Origin: Pseudomonas alloputida
GTDB taxonomy: Bacteria > Pseudomonadota > Gammaproteobacteria > Pseudomonadales > Pseudomonadaceae
Length of the DNA: 64,000 nucleotides
Direction of reading: 5' to 3'
NCBI RefSeq assembly: GCF_021283545.2
Contig: NZ_CP128540.1
Location: 2,143,501-2,207,500, forward strand
Shown here: positions 7,476 to 16,067 of the stretch, one piece after another
How positions within the stretch are numbered: position 1 is the stretch's first letter
How the letters are laid out: each line of letters opens with the position of its first letter
The notes under the pieces: generated by a model
Database searches by the model: none
What the model was told of the DNA's origin: nothing
What the model saw: the letters and a program-made list of their open reading frames with translations, nothing else
Made by a program: the position numbers and the translations under genes

Positions 7476-9541
7476 CGGTCACGCTCCCACGCCTGTTCGC
7501 GGGCCTGGGCCAGCAGCTCCAGGCGCCGTGCGGCATCCTCGTCGTCGAGTAGTTCGCGTACTGGGCGGGAAAAGCGCCGCCGCCAGTTGGGATGGCCATT
7601 GGTGGTGCCCGGCAGGTTGGGTTGCTCGTCGCAGCCCAGCAGGTCTTCCAGCGGTACCAGCACCAGCGGCGCACGGGTATGGCCAACGAAGCGGATGGCC
7701 GCATCGATCAGCGCGTCGTTGTCCTTCAGTTCGCCGTAGTTGGCCTCCAGGATGCGGCGCAGGCCTTCGCGTTCTTTCTGACGCTCGTGTCGCCAGTGCA
7801 ATTCGGTAGCGGCGTCGATCAGTTGCAAACGGTGTCTCCAGTCGATGTCGCGGTTTGCCAGCCAGCCGGCCAGTGGCGCCAGGTCGTGGGTGCCGGTTGT
7901 GGCCAGGGCATTGTCCGGCCAGTCGAGAATGGGCTTGAACTGGCCCGGCTGGGTCTGCTCGAACGGCAGCACGCGCATGCCCAGCACCGCTTTCTCGGCC
8001 AGCTTTTCGCGCAGGCTGTCGGGCACGGTGCCCAGGTCTTCACCCAGGATGATCGCCTGGTGACGCACCGACTCCAGCGCCAGCAGGCGCAACAGGTCGT
8101 CTAGCGGGTAGTCGAGGTAGGCGCCCTCGCTGGGTTTGGCCCCCTGCGGGATCAGCCATAGCCGGCGCAGGCCCATCACATGGTCGATGCGCAGGCCGCC
8201 AGCGTGGGCGAGGTTGGCCCGCAGCATCTCGATGAAGGCGCGATAGCCATTGCGCTTGAGGCCGTCGGGCGAGAAGGCGCAAATGCCCCAATCCTGCCCT
8301 ACGTGGTTGAGGATGTCGGGCGGCGCACCCACGCTCAGGCCGGCCAGCAGTTCGTCCTGGCGGCTCCAGGCCTGGCTGCCGGCACCATCGGCGCCCACCG
8401 CCAGGTCGGCGATCAGGCCCACGGCCATGCCGTTGCTGCGGGCCGCTTCGTGGGCACGTTGCAGGCCACGTTCAGTCAGCCACTGGCAGAAGGCGCGGAA
8501 CTCGACCTTGGCCGGGTAGGCATTGGCTAAAGCCTCCACTTCCGGGTGGTAGGGGTCATGCCAGGCTTTGGGCCAGTTGCGCCAGTCGGCCCCGAGGCCG
8601 TGCTCCACCGCCTGGGCCTGCAGAACCTCGAAGCGGCAGTGGTGCTCCAGGGTCTGGCCGCCGGCTTCGCGGAAGCTGTCAAAATCTGTGCGTAGCGGGT
8701 GGTCGCCGTGGCTGAAGCCTTGGTAAAGCGCTTCAAGCAAACGCAGCCGGGCGCTGGCGGCGCGTGGCCAGTCGACCAGAGGGCGCTGCTCCAGCTCTTC
8801 GAGTTGTTGCTCCAGCCCGCAGGCTTCGATGGCCATGCGCACTTCCCGTTCACCCAGCAGGGCCGCGGGGCTGGTATACAGGGTGTTGAGCAGCAGGCGA
8901 CTGGAAGGTGAGTAGGGGCTGTAGTGTTCCTGGTCGATGGCCGACAGGGCGTGAATCGGGCTGATAGCCAAGGCATCGGCGCCGCGCTCGGCGGCCGAGC
9001 GGGCCAACTGCTCCAGCGCCAGGCAGTCGCCGAAGCCCCCATCGCCGGGGCGGCGCAGGCTGTACAGCTGCACTGCCAGGCCCCAGCAGCGTGGTGGCGG
9101 CTGTTGCACCTTTTCTTCCAGGCTGTGACAGCGTGTTGGCGCCACTGCCACGGTGAAGCGGCGGCTGTCGATTTCCACCTGGTGATAGCCGATGGGCAGC
9201 TCGCCGGGCAGGCGCGCCTGGTCATCGAGGCTGAGGGTGACAGAGGTGTGATCTTCCAGGGTGCAGTGGGCCACGCTGGCGGCACTGAAGTAGCGCGACA
9301 GCGCTAACGGCTGGCCTACGTCGGCGGTCAGCAAGGGCGGCAGGTGTTCGCTGTCTTCGGCGGTTTCCACCGCACGCAGGCTGGCGGCAACGGCCGCGTC
9401 ATCGCCGGCCGGGTGGCCAAGGCCTTCGAGGATGTTGCGCAGCACGTCGTCGCTGACACGCTGGGGCCTGGCATTGGCGTCGATCCAGTCGCGGCTCAGC
9501 CCGACGCTGGATGCCAGACGGTGCAGGGCGGTTTCGCTCAT
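7472..9541 (-). CDS. malQ: 4-alpha-glucanotransferase (amylomaltase)
   Basis: A 689-residue GH77 enzyme that transfers maltosyl and longer glucan units between maltodextrins, supplying chains for TreY. Motifs in order: LIADLAVGADGAGS, LRIDHVMGL (nucleophile Asp), ILGEDLGTVP (acid/base Glu) and GTHDLAPLAGW (transition-state Asp). The N-terminal 130 residues before the catalytic core are typical of long bacterial MalQ. The ATG overlaps the treZ stop by 4 bases and its own stop overlaps treY by 4 bases, so the three genes are packed as one translationally coupled unit. Confidence 0.95.
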   Translation of the reverse strand: MSETALHRLASSVGLSRDWIDANARPQRVSDDVLRNILEGLGHPAGDDAAVAASLRAVETAEDSEHLPPLLTADVGQPLALSRYFSAASVAHCTLEDHTSVTLSLDDQARLPGELPIGYHQVEIDSRRFTVAVAPTRCHSLEEKVQQPPPRCWGLAVQLYSLRRPGDGGFGDCLALEQLARSAAERGADALAISPIHALSAIDQEHYSPYSPSSRLLLNTLYTSPAALLGEREVRMAIEACGLEQQLEELEQRPLVDWPRAASARLRLLEALYQGFSHGDHPLRTDFDSFREAGGQTLEHHCRFEVLQAQAVEHGLGADWRNWPKAWHDPYHPEVEALANAYPAKVEFRAFCQWLTERGLQRAHEAARSNGMAVGLIADLAVGADGAGSQAWSRQDELLAGLSVGAPPDILNHVGQDWGICAFSPDGLKRNGYRAFIEMLRANLAHAGGLRIDHVMGLRRLWLIPQGAKPSEGAYLDYPLDDLLRLLALESVRHQAIILGEDLGTVPDSLREKLAEKAVLGMRVLPFEQTQPGQFKPILDWPDNALATTGTHDLAPLAGWLANRDIDWRHRLQLIDAATELHWRHERQKEREGLRRILEANYGELKDNDALIDAAIRFVGHTRAPLVLVPLEDLLGCDEQPNLPGTTNGHPNWRRRFSRPVRELLDDEDAARRLELLAQAREQAWERDR

Positions 9542-11280
9542 GGGTGCTCCTGGGCAGGGGGAAGCAGGCTGACCACACAGCTGTAGGCAGCCAGGTGGGT
9601 ATCCGGGTGGCGGGTGTCGCTGCTGTCGAACAGCCGTGTGGATGGCGCGGGCAGTTCGACCGCCTGCGGGGTGTCGGCCAGGTTCAGGTCGATGCGCAGA
9701 GTGTTGCCGTTGCCCAGCTGCCAGCGCGCGGTCAGCGCTTTGTCAGCGTGCACCTCGGCGCCCAGCGCACGGCTGCCGGGCAAGTGCGGGATGATGTGGC
9801 GGCGGCGCAGGTCGAGCAGTTGCTGGTAAAGGCCGTGCCAGCCGGCGATCACCGCCTTGTTCTGCGGGCGTGAAGAGGCGAATGTCTGTTCGGCGTTGGG
9901 GTCGGGAATGTGCTCACGCTGCTTGGGGTCGGCGAACGCGGCGAAGTGGGCGAACTCGCCACGACGGCCTTCGCGTACCGCGTCGGCCAGCGCGTCATGG
10001 AAGTCGGTAAAAAACAGGAACGGCTGGCAACTGCCGGCTTCGTCGCCCATGAAAAGCAGCGGAACCATGGGGGCCAGCAGCAACAGGCCGGTGGCTGCAC
10101 GCAGGGCTGGCGCGGGGCATAGGCGGGTCAGGCGCTCACCCAGCGCGCGGTTGCCGATCTGGTCGTGGTTCTGCAGGAACAACACGAAGGCGCTGGGCGG
10201 CAAATGCCCGCTGGGTTCGCCGCGTGGTTTGCCGTGCCGGTTGGCCTGGCCCTGGAACACGAAACCTTCGCCAAGGCACCGTGCCAGTTGGTCGATGGGG
10301 CGATGCTGGTAGTCGGCATAGTAACCTTCGGTTTCACCGGTCAGCAGCACGTGCAGGGCATTGTGGCCGTCATCGTTCCACTGGGCGTCGTAACCCTGTT
10401 CCAGCAGGCCCGCCTGGTTGTGCTCGTTCTCCAGCACCAGCCACACGTGCCGGCCCGGTTCTACGGCGGCGCGTACCCGTTGGGCCAACTCGATCAGGAA
10501 GTCGGGCTGGTCGATGGCATGCACCGCATCCAGGCGCAGGCCGTCGCAGCGGTAGTCGCACAGCCACATCAGGGCATTCTGGATAAAGTACTCGCGCACC
10601 TGCGGGCGGCGAAAATCGATGGCCGCGCCCCAAGGTGTCTGCCGGTCCTCGCGGAAGAAAGGGCTGGCGTACTGGTGCAGGTAATTGCCGTCAGGTCCGA
10701 AGTGGTTGTACACCACATCGACCAGCACCATCAGCCCGTGGCCGTGGGCCTGGTCCACCAGTGCGCACAGCTGCTCGGGGCTGCCGTAGGTGTTCTGTGG
10801 GGCGTAAGGGAGTACGCCGTCGTAGCCCCAATTGCGTTCGCCGGGGAACTGCCCCAGCGGCATCAGCTCGATCGCGCTGATACCCAGTTCGGCCAGGCGC
10901 GGCAGTTGCCGGGCAACCCCGGCGTAACCCCCGAGCAGGCCGACATGCACCTCCTGGATCACGGCCTCATGCCAAGGCCGGCCTTGCCACGGGTGTTGCC
11001 AGGCGTAACCGGCCACATCCACTACCTGGCTTGGCCCGTGTACGCCGTCGGGCTGGTAGCGCGAGGCCGGGTCGGCCACCTGCAGCTCCCCGTCGATGCG
11101 GTAGTGGTAACGGTCACCGGCCTGGCATGGCGCCACGCCGCTGTACCAACCCTCATCATCCGGCAGCAGTTCGATGGCCGGCTGCTGCTCCACTTCCACG
11201 CTCACGCTGCGCGCATCCGGCGCCCAGAGGGCGAAGCGCGCCGACGTGGCGTCCAGCAAGTGTGCGCCATGTCTGTGCAT
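9538..11280 (-). CDS. treZ: malto-oligosyltrehalose trehalohydrolase TreZ
   Basis: A 580-residue GH13 enzyme that releases trehalose from maltooligosyl-trehalose made by TreY. An N-terminal CBM48-like domain (ATSARFALWAPDARSVSVEV) leads into the barrel. Motifs: VVYNHFGPDGNY (about 189-200), CDGLRLDAVHAI (Asp251 nucleophile), LVLENEHN (Glu284 region), and LQNHDQIGNRALG. The ATG follows GGGGGTCGGAAG, and the gene starts 14 bases after the glgA stop, so it is co-transcribed with glgA. Confidence 0.95.
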   Translation of the reverse strand: MHRHGAHLLDATSARFALWAPDARSVSVEVEQQPAIELLPDDEGWYSGVAPCQAGDRYHYRIDGELQVADPASRYQPDGVHGPSQVVDVAGYAWQHPWQGRPWHEAVIQEVHVGLLGGYAGVARQLPRLAELGISAIELMPLGQFPGERNWGYDGVLPYAPQNTYGSPEQLCALVDQAHGHGLMVLVDVVYNHFGPDGNYLHQYASPFFREDRQTPWGAAIDFRRPQVREYFIQNALMWLCDYRCDGLRLDAVHAIDQPDFLIELAQRVRAAVEPGRHVWLVLENEHNQAGLLEQGYDAQWNDDGHNALHVLLTGETEGYYADYQHRPIDQLARCLGEGFVFQGQANRHGKPRGEPSGHLPPSAFVLFLQNHDQIGNRALGERLTRLCPAPALRAATGLLLLAPMVPLLFMGDEAGSCQPFLFFTDFHDALADAVREGRRGEFAHFAAFADPKQREHIPDPNAEQTFASSRPQNKAVIAGWHGLYQQLLDLRRRHIIPHLPGSRALGAEVHADKALTARWQLGNGNTLRIDLNLADTPQAVELPAPSTRLFDSSDTRHPDTHLAAYSCVVSLLPPAQEHP

Positions 11281-11294
11281 CTTCCGACCCCCGC

Positions 11295-12854
11295 TCAGTA
11301 ATGGCTCAGTTGTGTCTGCTTGACCAGGTCCTCGTACAGGCGGGCATAGGGTTCAACCGCCTGGCACCAGTTGAACGGCTGGGTCATCGACAGGCAGCGC
11401 ATGGCGTTCAGCAGGTCCTTCTTGCCGTAAACATAGAAGGCGCGGCTGAGTGCCTCGCGGTAGCTCTCGACGGTGGACTCGTTGAACAGGAAGCCCGTCA
11501 CGCCGCACTCGATGGTGTCGGCCAGGCCACCGGTATTACGTGCTACCGGCAGCGAGCCGAAGCGTTGCGCGTACATCTGGCTGAGGCCGCACGGCTCGTA
11601 GCGCGACGGCATCAGCAGGAAATCGCTGCCGGCGAACATGCGCCGGGCATCGGTTTCATTGAAGCCGATACGCACACCGATGCGGCCTGGGTGGCGCAGC
11701 GCCAGCTCGCGCATGGCCTGTTCCTCTTCCGGCTCGCCGCGGCCGATGATCGCGATCTGCCCGCCTTGCTCGACGATGTAGTCGGCCACGCCCAGGGTCA
11801 GGTCCAGGCCCTTTTGATAGACCAGCCGTGACACCACGGCGAACAGCGGGCCTTCGGAATCGTCCAGGCCGAACAGCTCGCGCACCTCCTGGGTGTTACG
11901 CGCTTTGCCCTCCCAGTCATTGATGCTGAAGTTGTGTTGCAGGTGCTTGTCGGTAGCCGAGTCCCAGCTTTCGTCGATGCCGTTGGGGATGCCACCGAGC
12001 AGGCCTTGCTGGGCCTTGCTGGCGAGGAAACCGTCCAGGCCGCAGCCAAATTCAGGGGTGGTGATTTCCCGGGCATAGGTGGCGCTGACTGTGGTGATGT
12101 GGCTGGAGTAGGCCAGGCCGGCCTTGAGGAACGACAGCTTGCCGTAGAATTCCATGCCTTCTTGCTGCATGGCATGTTCGGGTATTGCCAGCTCCGGGCT
12201 GCAGCCGCGGCTGTACACACCTTGGTACGCCAGGTTGTGGATGGTGAACAGCGTGGGCGTATTCAGGCCACGCCAGTGCATGTAGGCCGGGGCCAGGCCG
12301 GCCGGCCAGTCATGCGCGTGCACCACTTCCGGCGTCCAGTGGATCTTGCCTTCGCCGGCCGCGATTTCGGCGGCAGCCAGGCCCAGGCGGGCGAAGCGGA
12401 TGTGGTTGTCGGGCCAGTCGCGGCCATTGTTGGCACCATAGGGTGTGCCGTCGCGCTGGTACAGTTCTGGGCAGATCAACACATAGATGACCAGGCCGTC
12501 GGCCATGTCCATGCGCCCGATCTTGCAGGGCGGCAGGGCCGCATGGCCGCCCAGTTCACCCACGATATGTATAGGGTTGTCGCTTTCCATCACCTGGCGG
12601 TAGCCGGGGATGAGGACCCGCACATCGTGCAGGTGCGCCAGGGCACGGGGCAGGGCAGCGGACACGTCACCCAGGCCACCGGTTTTCACCAGGTCGGCGA
12701 TTTCCGAGGTCACGAACAGAATCTTGCGCTTGTTCGGGTTGTGCTGGCGCTGGGCGCCGGGTGCCTTGCCTGTCGTGGCGAAATCCGGGGTGAGCGGCTC
12801 GCGGTTATCCGGTTTGAAAGCGTCTACGTGAGGCTCGACAGCGGCACTGATCAT
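11295..12854 (-). CDS. glgA: glycogen synthase GlgA
   Basis: A GT5 starch/glycogen synthase of 519 residues from the ATG at 12854, which follows GGAGAGAAGT. A longer frame extends to 12977, but its first 41 residues are basic, low-complexity and not GlgA-like. It elongates alpha-1,4-glucan from ADP-glucose. Visible motifs are the N-terminal substrate loop VKTGGLGDVSAALPRAL, NGIDESWDSATD, SRLVYQKGLDL, and the C-terminal EPCGLSQMYAQRFGSLPVA with NTGGLADTI. No glgC is in the window, so the ADP-glucose source is elsewhere. It is the first gene of the leftward operon glgA-treZ-malQ-treY-DUF2934. Confidence 0.95.
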   Translation of the reverse strand: MISAAVEPHVDAFKPDNREPLTPDFATTGKAPGAQRQHNPNKRKILFVTSEIADLVKTGGLGDVSAALPRALAHLHDVRVLIPGYRQVMESDNPIHIVGELGGHAALPPCKIGRMDMADGLVIYVLICPELYQRDGTPYGANNGRDWPDNHIRFARLGLAAAEIAAGEGKIHWTPEVVHAHDWPAGLAPAYMHWRGLNTPTLFTIHNLAYQGVYSRGCSPELAIPEHAMQQEGMEFYGKLSFLKAGLAYSSHITTVSATYAREITTPEFGCGLDGFLASKAQQGLLGGIPNGIDESWDSATDKHLQHNFSINDWEGKARNTQEVRELFGLDDSEGPLFAVVSRLVYQKGLDLTLGVADYIVEQGGQIAIIGRGEPEEEQAMRELALRHPGRIGVRIGFNETDARRMFAGSDFLLMPSRYEPCGLSQMYAQRFGSLPVARNTGGLADTIECGVTGFLFNESTVESYREALSRAFYVYGKKDLLNAMRCLSMTQPFNWCQAVEPYARLYEDLVKQTQLSHY

Positions 12855-12895
12855 ACTTCTCTCCGTCCCTATGCTTGGTCGGGTGCTGGCACCCG
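12855..12895 (-). promoter_or_regulatory. glgA leader: hairpin and tandem ANGGA motifs over the Shine-Dalgarno
   Basis: Reading the reverse strand, CGGGTGC-CA-GCACCCG (12880-12895) is a perfect inverted repeat just upstream of the glgA ribosome-binding site. It is followed by AGGGACGGAGAG, which contains two overlapping ANGGA pentamers (AGGGA and ACGGA) within the Shine-Dalgarno region. ANGGA at the ribosome site is the core binding motif of the RsmA/CsrA family, and CsrA is known to repress glycogen genes in enterobacteria. Binding here is inferred. Confidence 0.4.
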
Positions 12896-13751
12896 TGGCG
12901 ATGTTTCGTGCTGGTTCTCTCTGCTTGCTGAATGCTGCGTAGTGCGTTCCATGCCCCTGTGTCGTGCGCGCACGCACGGCGCGATCGGCGTTCCGGCCGA
13001 AAGCGATTGGGCTGTTGGGTTGGTGGCCGTGGCTGGGAAGTCCCTTTGCGTTTGGCCTACTTAGTTCCTGACCTGCCCGCTTTCCGTAAAGTTCGACTTT
13101 TTTTCGTCACTCTTCCATTGAGCAAATGGCGGGCCGAAACCTGAGTGTAGGAGAGAAAAAGATAAAAAGGTGACCCACTGGTCACCATTGTGATGCCGCG
13201 GAATAGACGCAAACGTTGGCGTATTGAAGCGGAGGTGAACGTAGGGCGCGCGAGAGGGTGAGGGGCGAACGGCATTGCCCCATGCATGACAGTTGCGCAC
13301 TGTTTTGGTGCGTATTCGTACCGCCAAATGGGGCTGGCTGGTGCATGTCCGGATGTGCCCAATCCTATATCGGTGCGACACCCTGCACAGGGGCGAGTAT
13401 CCAAGCGGTTCAAAAAGTTTGGCTCGAATAATTATCTGAGTTACAGGGTCGGCAGTCAGGCAAACGGATCGTATGATAAAAAGTTGTAAGTTCATGCTGT
13501 AGGAAATTGCCTGCGGAATCTCCATTTATATTAAACCCATCGTTCCTGTCTTGTCATGGTGATACGGTTTAAGTTGCTCTTCAATCCACTGCCTCATCCT
13601 GATCGCCGTCATGGGGTGAAGCCCGCAATGCCAAGCATCTAGCGGGCTTGAACCTTGGTGGCGGGCCAATTTAGTTCGATATTCTCATCTTGAAGAAAGC
13701 CAGGGTGTGGTTGTTTTTCGCCGGCAAACATGATGGCGGGTAGAGCAACTC
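12896..13751. other. long intergenic region between glgA and vgrG
   Basis: About 855 bases with no credible gene. The short open frames in it have no recognisable content. It must hold the leftward glgA promoter and the rightward vgrG promoter. A hairpin with 8-bp arms (AAGCCCGC at 13619-13626, GCGGGCTT at 13642-13649) has no T-tract. The stretch 13480-13750 is AT-richer than its surroundings, which fits the left edge of an acquired island. Confidence 0.5.
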
Positions 13752-16067
13752 ATGAAACAGTCCGACTTTCGCTTCAGTTTTCAGGCGCTCGCCGGGCGCA
13801 CGGAATTTGAAGTGGTTTCATTCAAGCTGGATGAAACCCTCAACCAGCCATTTGTGCTGAACCTGGAACTTGTGAGCTACGAAAGTGATATCGATTTCGG
13901 CCACGTCCTCGACAAGCCTGCGCTATTCACCCTTTACAGCGCAGACCGGCCACTGCGTCATGTGCATGGCCTAGTCAGTGCCTTCAGCCAGGGCGAAACC
14001 GGCTTTTGTCGCACGCGCTACCACGCCGTGGTCGAGCCGCAGCTGGCCCGCGCGCGGTTGCGTTCGAACTGGCGGATCTTTCAGCAGAAAACCGTGCCGC
14101 AGATTCTTGAACTCATGTTCAAGCGTCAGGGCATCACCCGCTTTGAGCTGAAAAGCAGCGCGCAGCACCAAGTGCGGGAGTTTTGTGTTCAGGCGGGTGA
14201 AACCGACCTCGACTTCATCCATCGCCTTGCCGCTGAAGAGGGGTTCGTCTACCGCTTCGAACACTGCGCCCGGCAGCACACGCTGATCGTTACCGACCGC
14301 TTGCTGTCGTTTGGGCTGCTCAGCCGGGGCGCGCTTAAGGCAGAGGACGACGAGGCGCTTTGGCTGGATGAGGATGATGTCGGCCCCGACAAGGTGCTGT
14401 ACCACGCCAGCAGTGGTGGCGACCAGGCCCGCGCATGCCTGCGGCGCTTGCGCTATTGCGAGCAGGTACGTACTGCGCGGCAAGTGCAGCGCGACTACAC
14501 CTTCACCAACCCGGCCTACCGGCAGGAGCACAAGGCCCAGACCAGTGGCGTCACGCACCAGTCACTGGACTACGAGCGCTTTGATTACCCGGGGCGCTAC
14601 AAGCGCGATGCGGTGGGCAAGCCCTTCACTGAAACACGGCTGACGGCGCTGCGCCACGACGCATGCCTGGCTGAAGTGCAGGGCGACGATGTGCGCCTGC
14701 AGACAGGCCTGAGCTTCACCCTCGTCGGCCACCCGCGGGAAGACCTCAATGTTCACTGGCGCGTGATCAGCCTGTGTCACGAAGGTACCCAGCTCACCAG
14801 CCTGCAGGAAGAAGCGGCTGGCGCTGAACAAGGCACCCGCTACGTGAACGATGCGTTGCTGGTGCAGGGCATGGCCGAGTGGCGCCCGGCCCCCATGGCC
14901 AAGCCGCGCATTGATGGCCCACACATGGCCACCGTGGTCGGCCCGCCTGGGGAGGAGATCTATTGCGACGAATGGGGGCGGGTCAAGGTCAGCTTCCCGT
15001 GGGACCGGGAGAGCAAGAACAACGAGTTCAGCTCCTGCTGGGTATGGGTGTCGCAAGGCTGGGCCGGTGGCAGCTGGGGTTCGATGGCCATCCCGCGTAT
15101 CGGCCAGGATGTGATTGTCCAGTACGTCAATGGCGACCCCGACCAGCCAATGATCACCGGGCGCACCTACTGCGGTGACCAGCTGCCGCCGTACGACCTT
15201 CCGGATCACAAGACCCGCATGACCATCAAGAGCCAGACCCATAAAGGCGATGGCTTCAACGAGTTGCGCTTCGAAGACGAGCTGGGGCGGCAGGAAGTGT
15301 TCATACATGCCGAGCGCGACCAGAACAATGTTGTGAAACACAACGAAACCACGCTCATTGGCAATGACCGTAGCGAACGCGTCGAGCATGACGAAGTGGT
15401 GGACATCGGCGGCAACCGCAGCGTCAAGGTTGGCGCCAGCAAGCGCGAAACGGTCGCCCTTGGCAAAGTTGAAAGCATTGGCCTGGGCAAGTCGCTGGCC
15501 GTTGGCGGTGCGCTAAGTGTCATGGTCGGCCTTGAGGCCACCGAGCAGGTCGCGCTGGACAAGCGCGTGCAGGTCGGCGGGCAACTGCGGGTCGACGCCG
15601 ATGAGGATGTGTCGATCACCAGTCATCACGGCCATGTGCATATCGACAGCCGAACGTCGCTGACCCTGAGCTGCGGCGGGGCCTTTATCAAGCTGAGCGA
15701 TGGCCGCATCGAAATCGGTTGCCCCGAACCACTGCTGTTACACGCCATCGCCCAGGTCAAGGCGCCTGCACGTTACGGAGTACCGCCTGCACCTGAGCAG
15801 GACGAAATCGAGTTTCGCCTGGTGCATGCCGACGGTACGCCGATTGCGGGCACGGCCTACGTGGCAACGTTGTCCGATGGCACCCAGCGCCAGGGCGTGG
15901 TCGACCAGAACGGCTATGCCCGCCTGGCTGGCGTCACTCCCGGTTGCAGCGCCCAAGTGCGCTACGAAGTTGGCCCGGGCCCGCTGCAGCTGACGACTGC
16001 AACCGAGCTGGATGCTGCCTTGCAGGCATTGCTTGCCGGCTGCACCTCAGCAGGTGGCCAGCCATGA
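13752..16067 (+). CDS. vgrG: type VI secretion tip protein VgrG (TssI) with C-terminal extension
   Basis: A 771-residue VgrG that forms the trimeric spike on the Hcp tube. The N-terminal gp27-like part (RFSFQALAGRTEFEVVSFKL) is followed by the gp5 OB-fold signature (EEIYCDEWGRVKVSFPWDRE, WVWVSQGWAGGSWG, PRIGQDVIVQYVNGDPDQP) and a gp5-needle/DUF2345-like beta-helix region (HNETTLIGNDRSERVEHDE). Residues 687-741 form an extra domain (EFRLVHADGTPIAGTAYVAT, QGVVDQNGYARLAGVTPG) resembling a transthyretin-like fold. In other VgrGs such extensions dock effectors. Its stop overlaps the effector start (ATGA at 16064-16067). No tss structural genes are in the window, so this is an orphan vgrG cluster served by a T6SS elsewhere. 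Confidence 0.95.
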   Translation: MKQSDFRFSFQALAGRTEFEVVSFKLDETLNQPFVLNLELVSYESDIDFGHVLDKPALFTLYSADRPLRHVHGLVSAFSQGETGFCRTRYHAVVEPQLARARLRSNWRIFQQKTVPQILELMFKRQGITRFELKSSAQHQVREFCVQAGETDLDFIHRLAAEEGFVYRFEHCARQHTLIVTDRLLSFGLLSRGALKAEDDEALWLDEDDVGPDKVLYHASSGGDQARACLRRLRYCEQVRTARQVQRDYTFTNPAYRQEHKAQTSGVTHQSLDYERFDYPGRYKRDAVGKPFTETRLTALRHDACLAEVQGDDVRLQTGLSFTLVGHPREDLNVHWRVISLCHEGTQLTSLQEEAAGAEQGTRYVNDALLVQGMAEWRPAPMAKPRIDGPHMATVVGPPGEEIYCDEWGRVKVSFPWDRESKNNEFSSCWVWVSQGWAGGSWGSMAIPRIGQDVIVQYVNGDPDQPMITGRTYCGDQLPPYDLPDHKTRMTIKSQTHKGDGFNELRFEDELGRQEVFIHAERDQNNVVKHNETTLIGNDRSERVEHDEVVDIGGNRSVKVGASKRETVALGKVESIGLGKSLAVGGALSVMVGLEATEQVALDKRVQVGGQLRVDADEDVSITSHHGHVHIDSRTSLTLSCGGAFIKLSDGRIEIGCPEPLLLHAIAQVKAPARYGVPPAPEQDEIEFRLVHADGTPIAGTAYVATLSDGTQRQGVVDQNGYARLAGVTPGCSAQVRYEVGPGPLQLTTATELDAALQALLAGCTSAGGQP

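Noticed and set aside
13061..13525. Short reverse frames of 118 and 154 residues upstream of glgA
   Set aside because: They overlap each other in different frames, have no ribosome-binding site and no family content.
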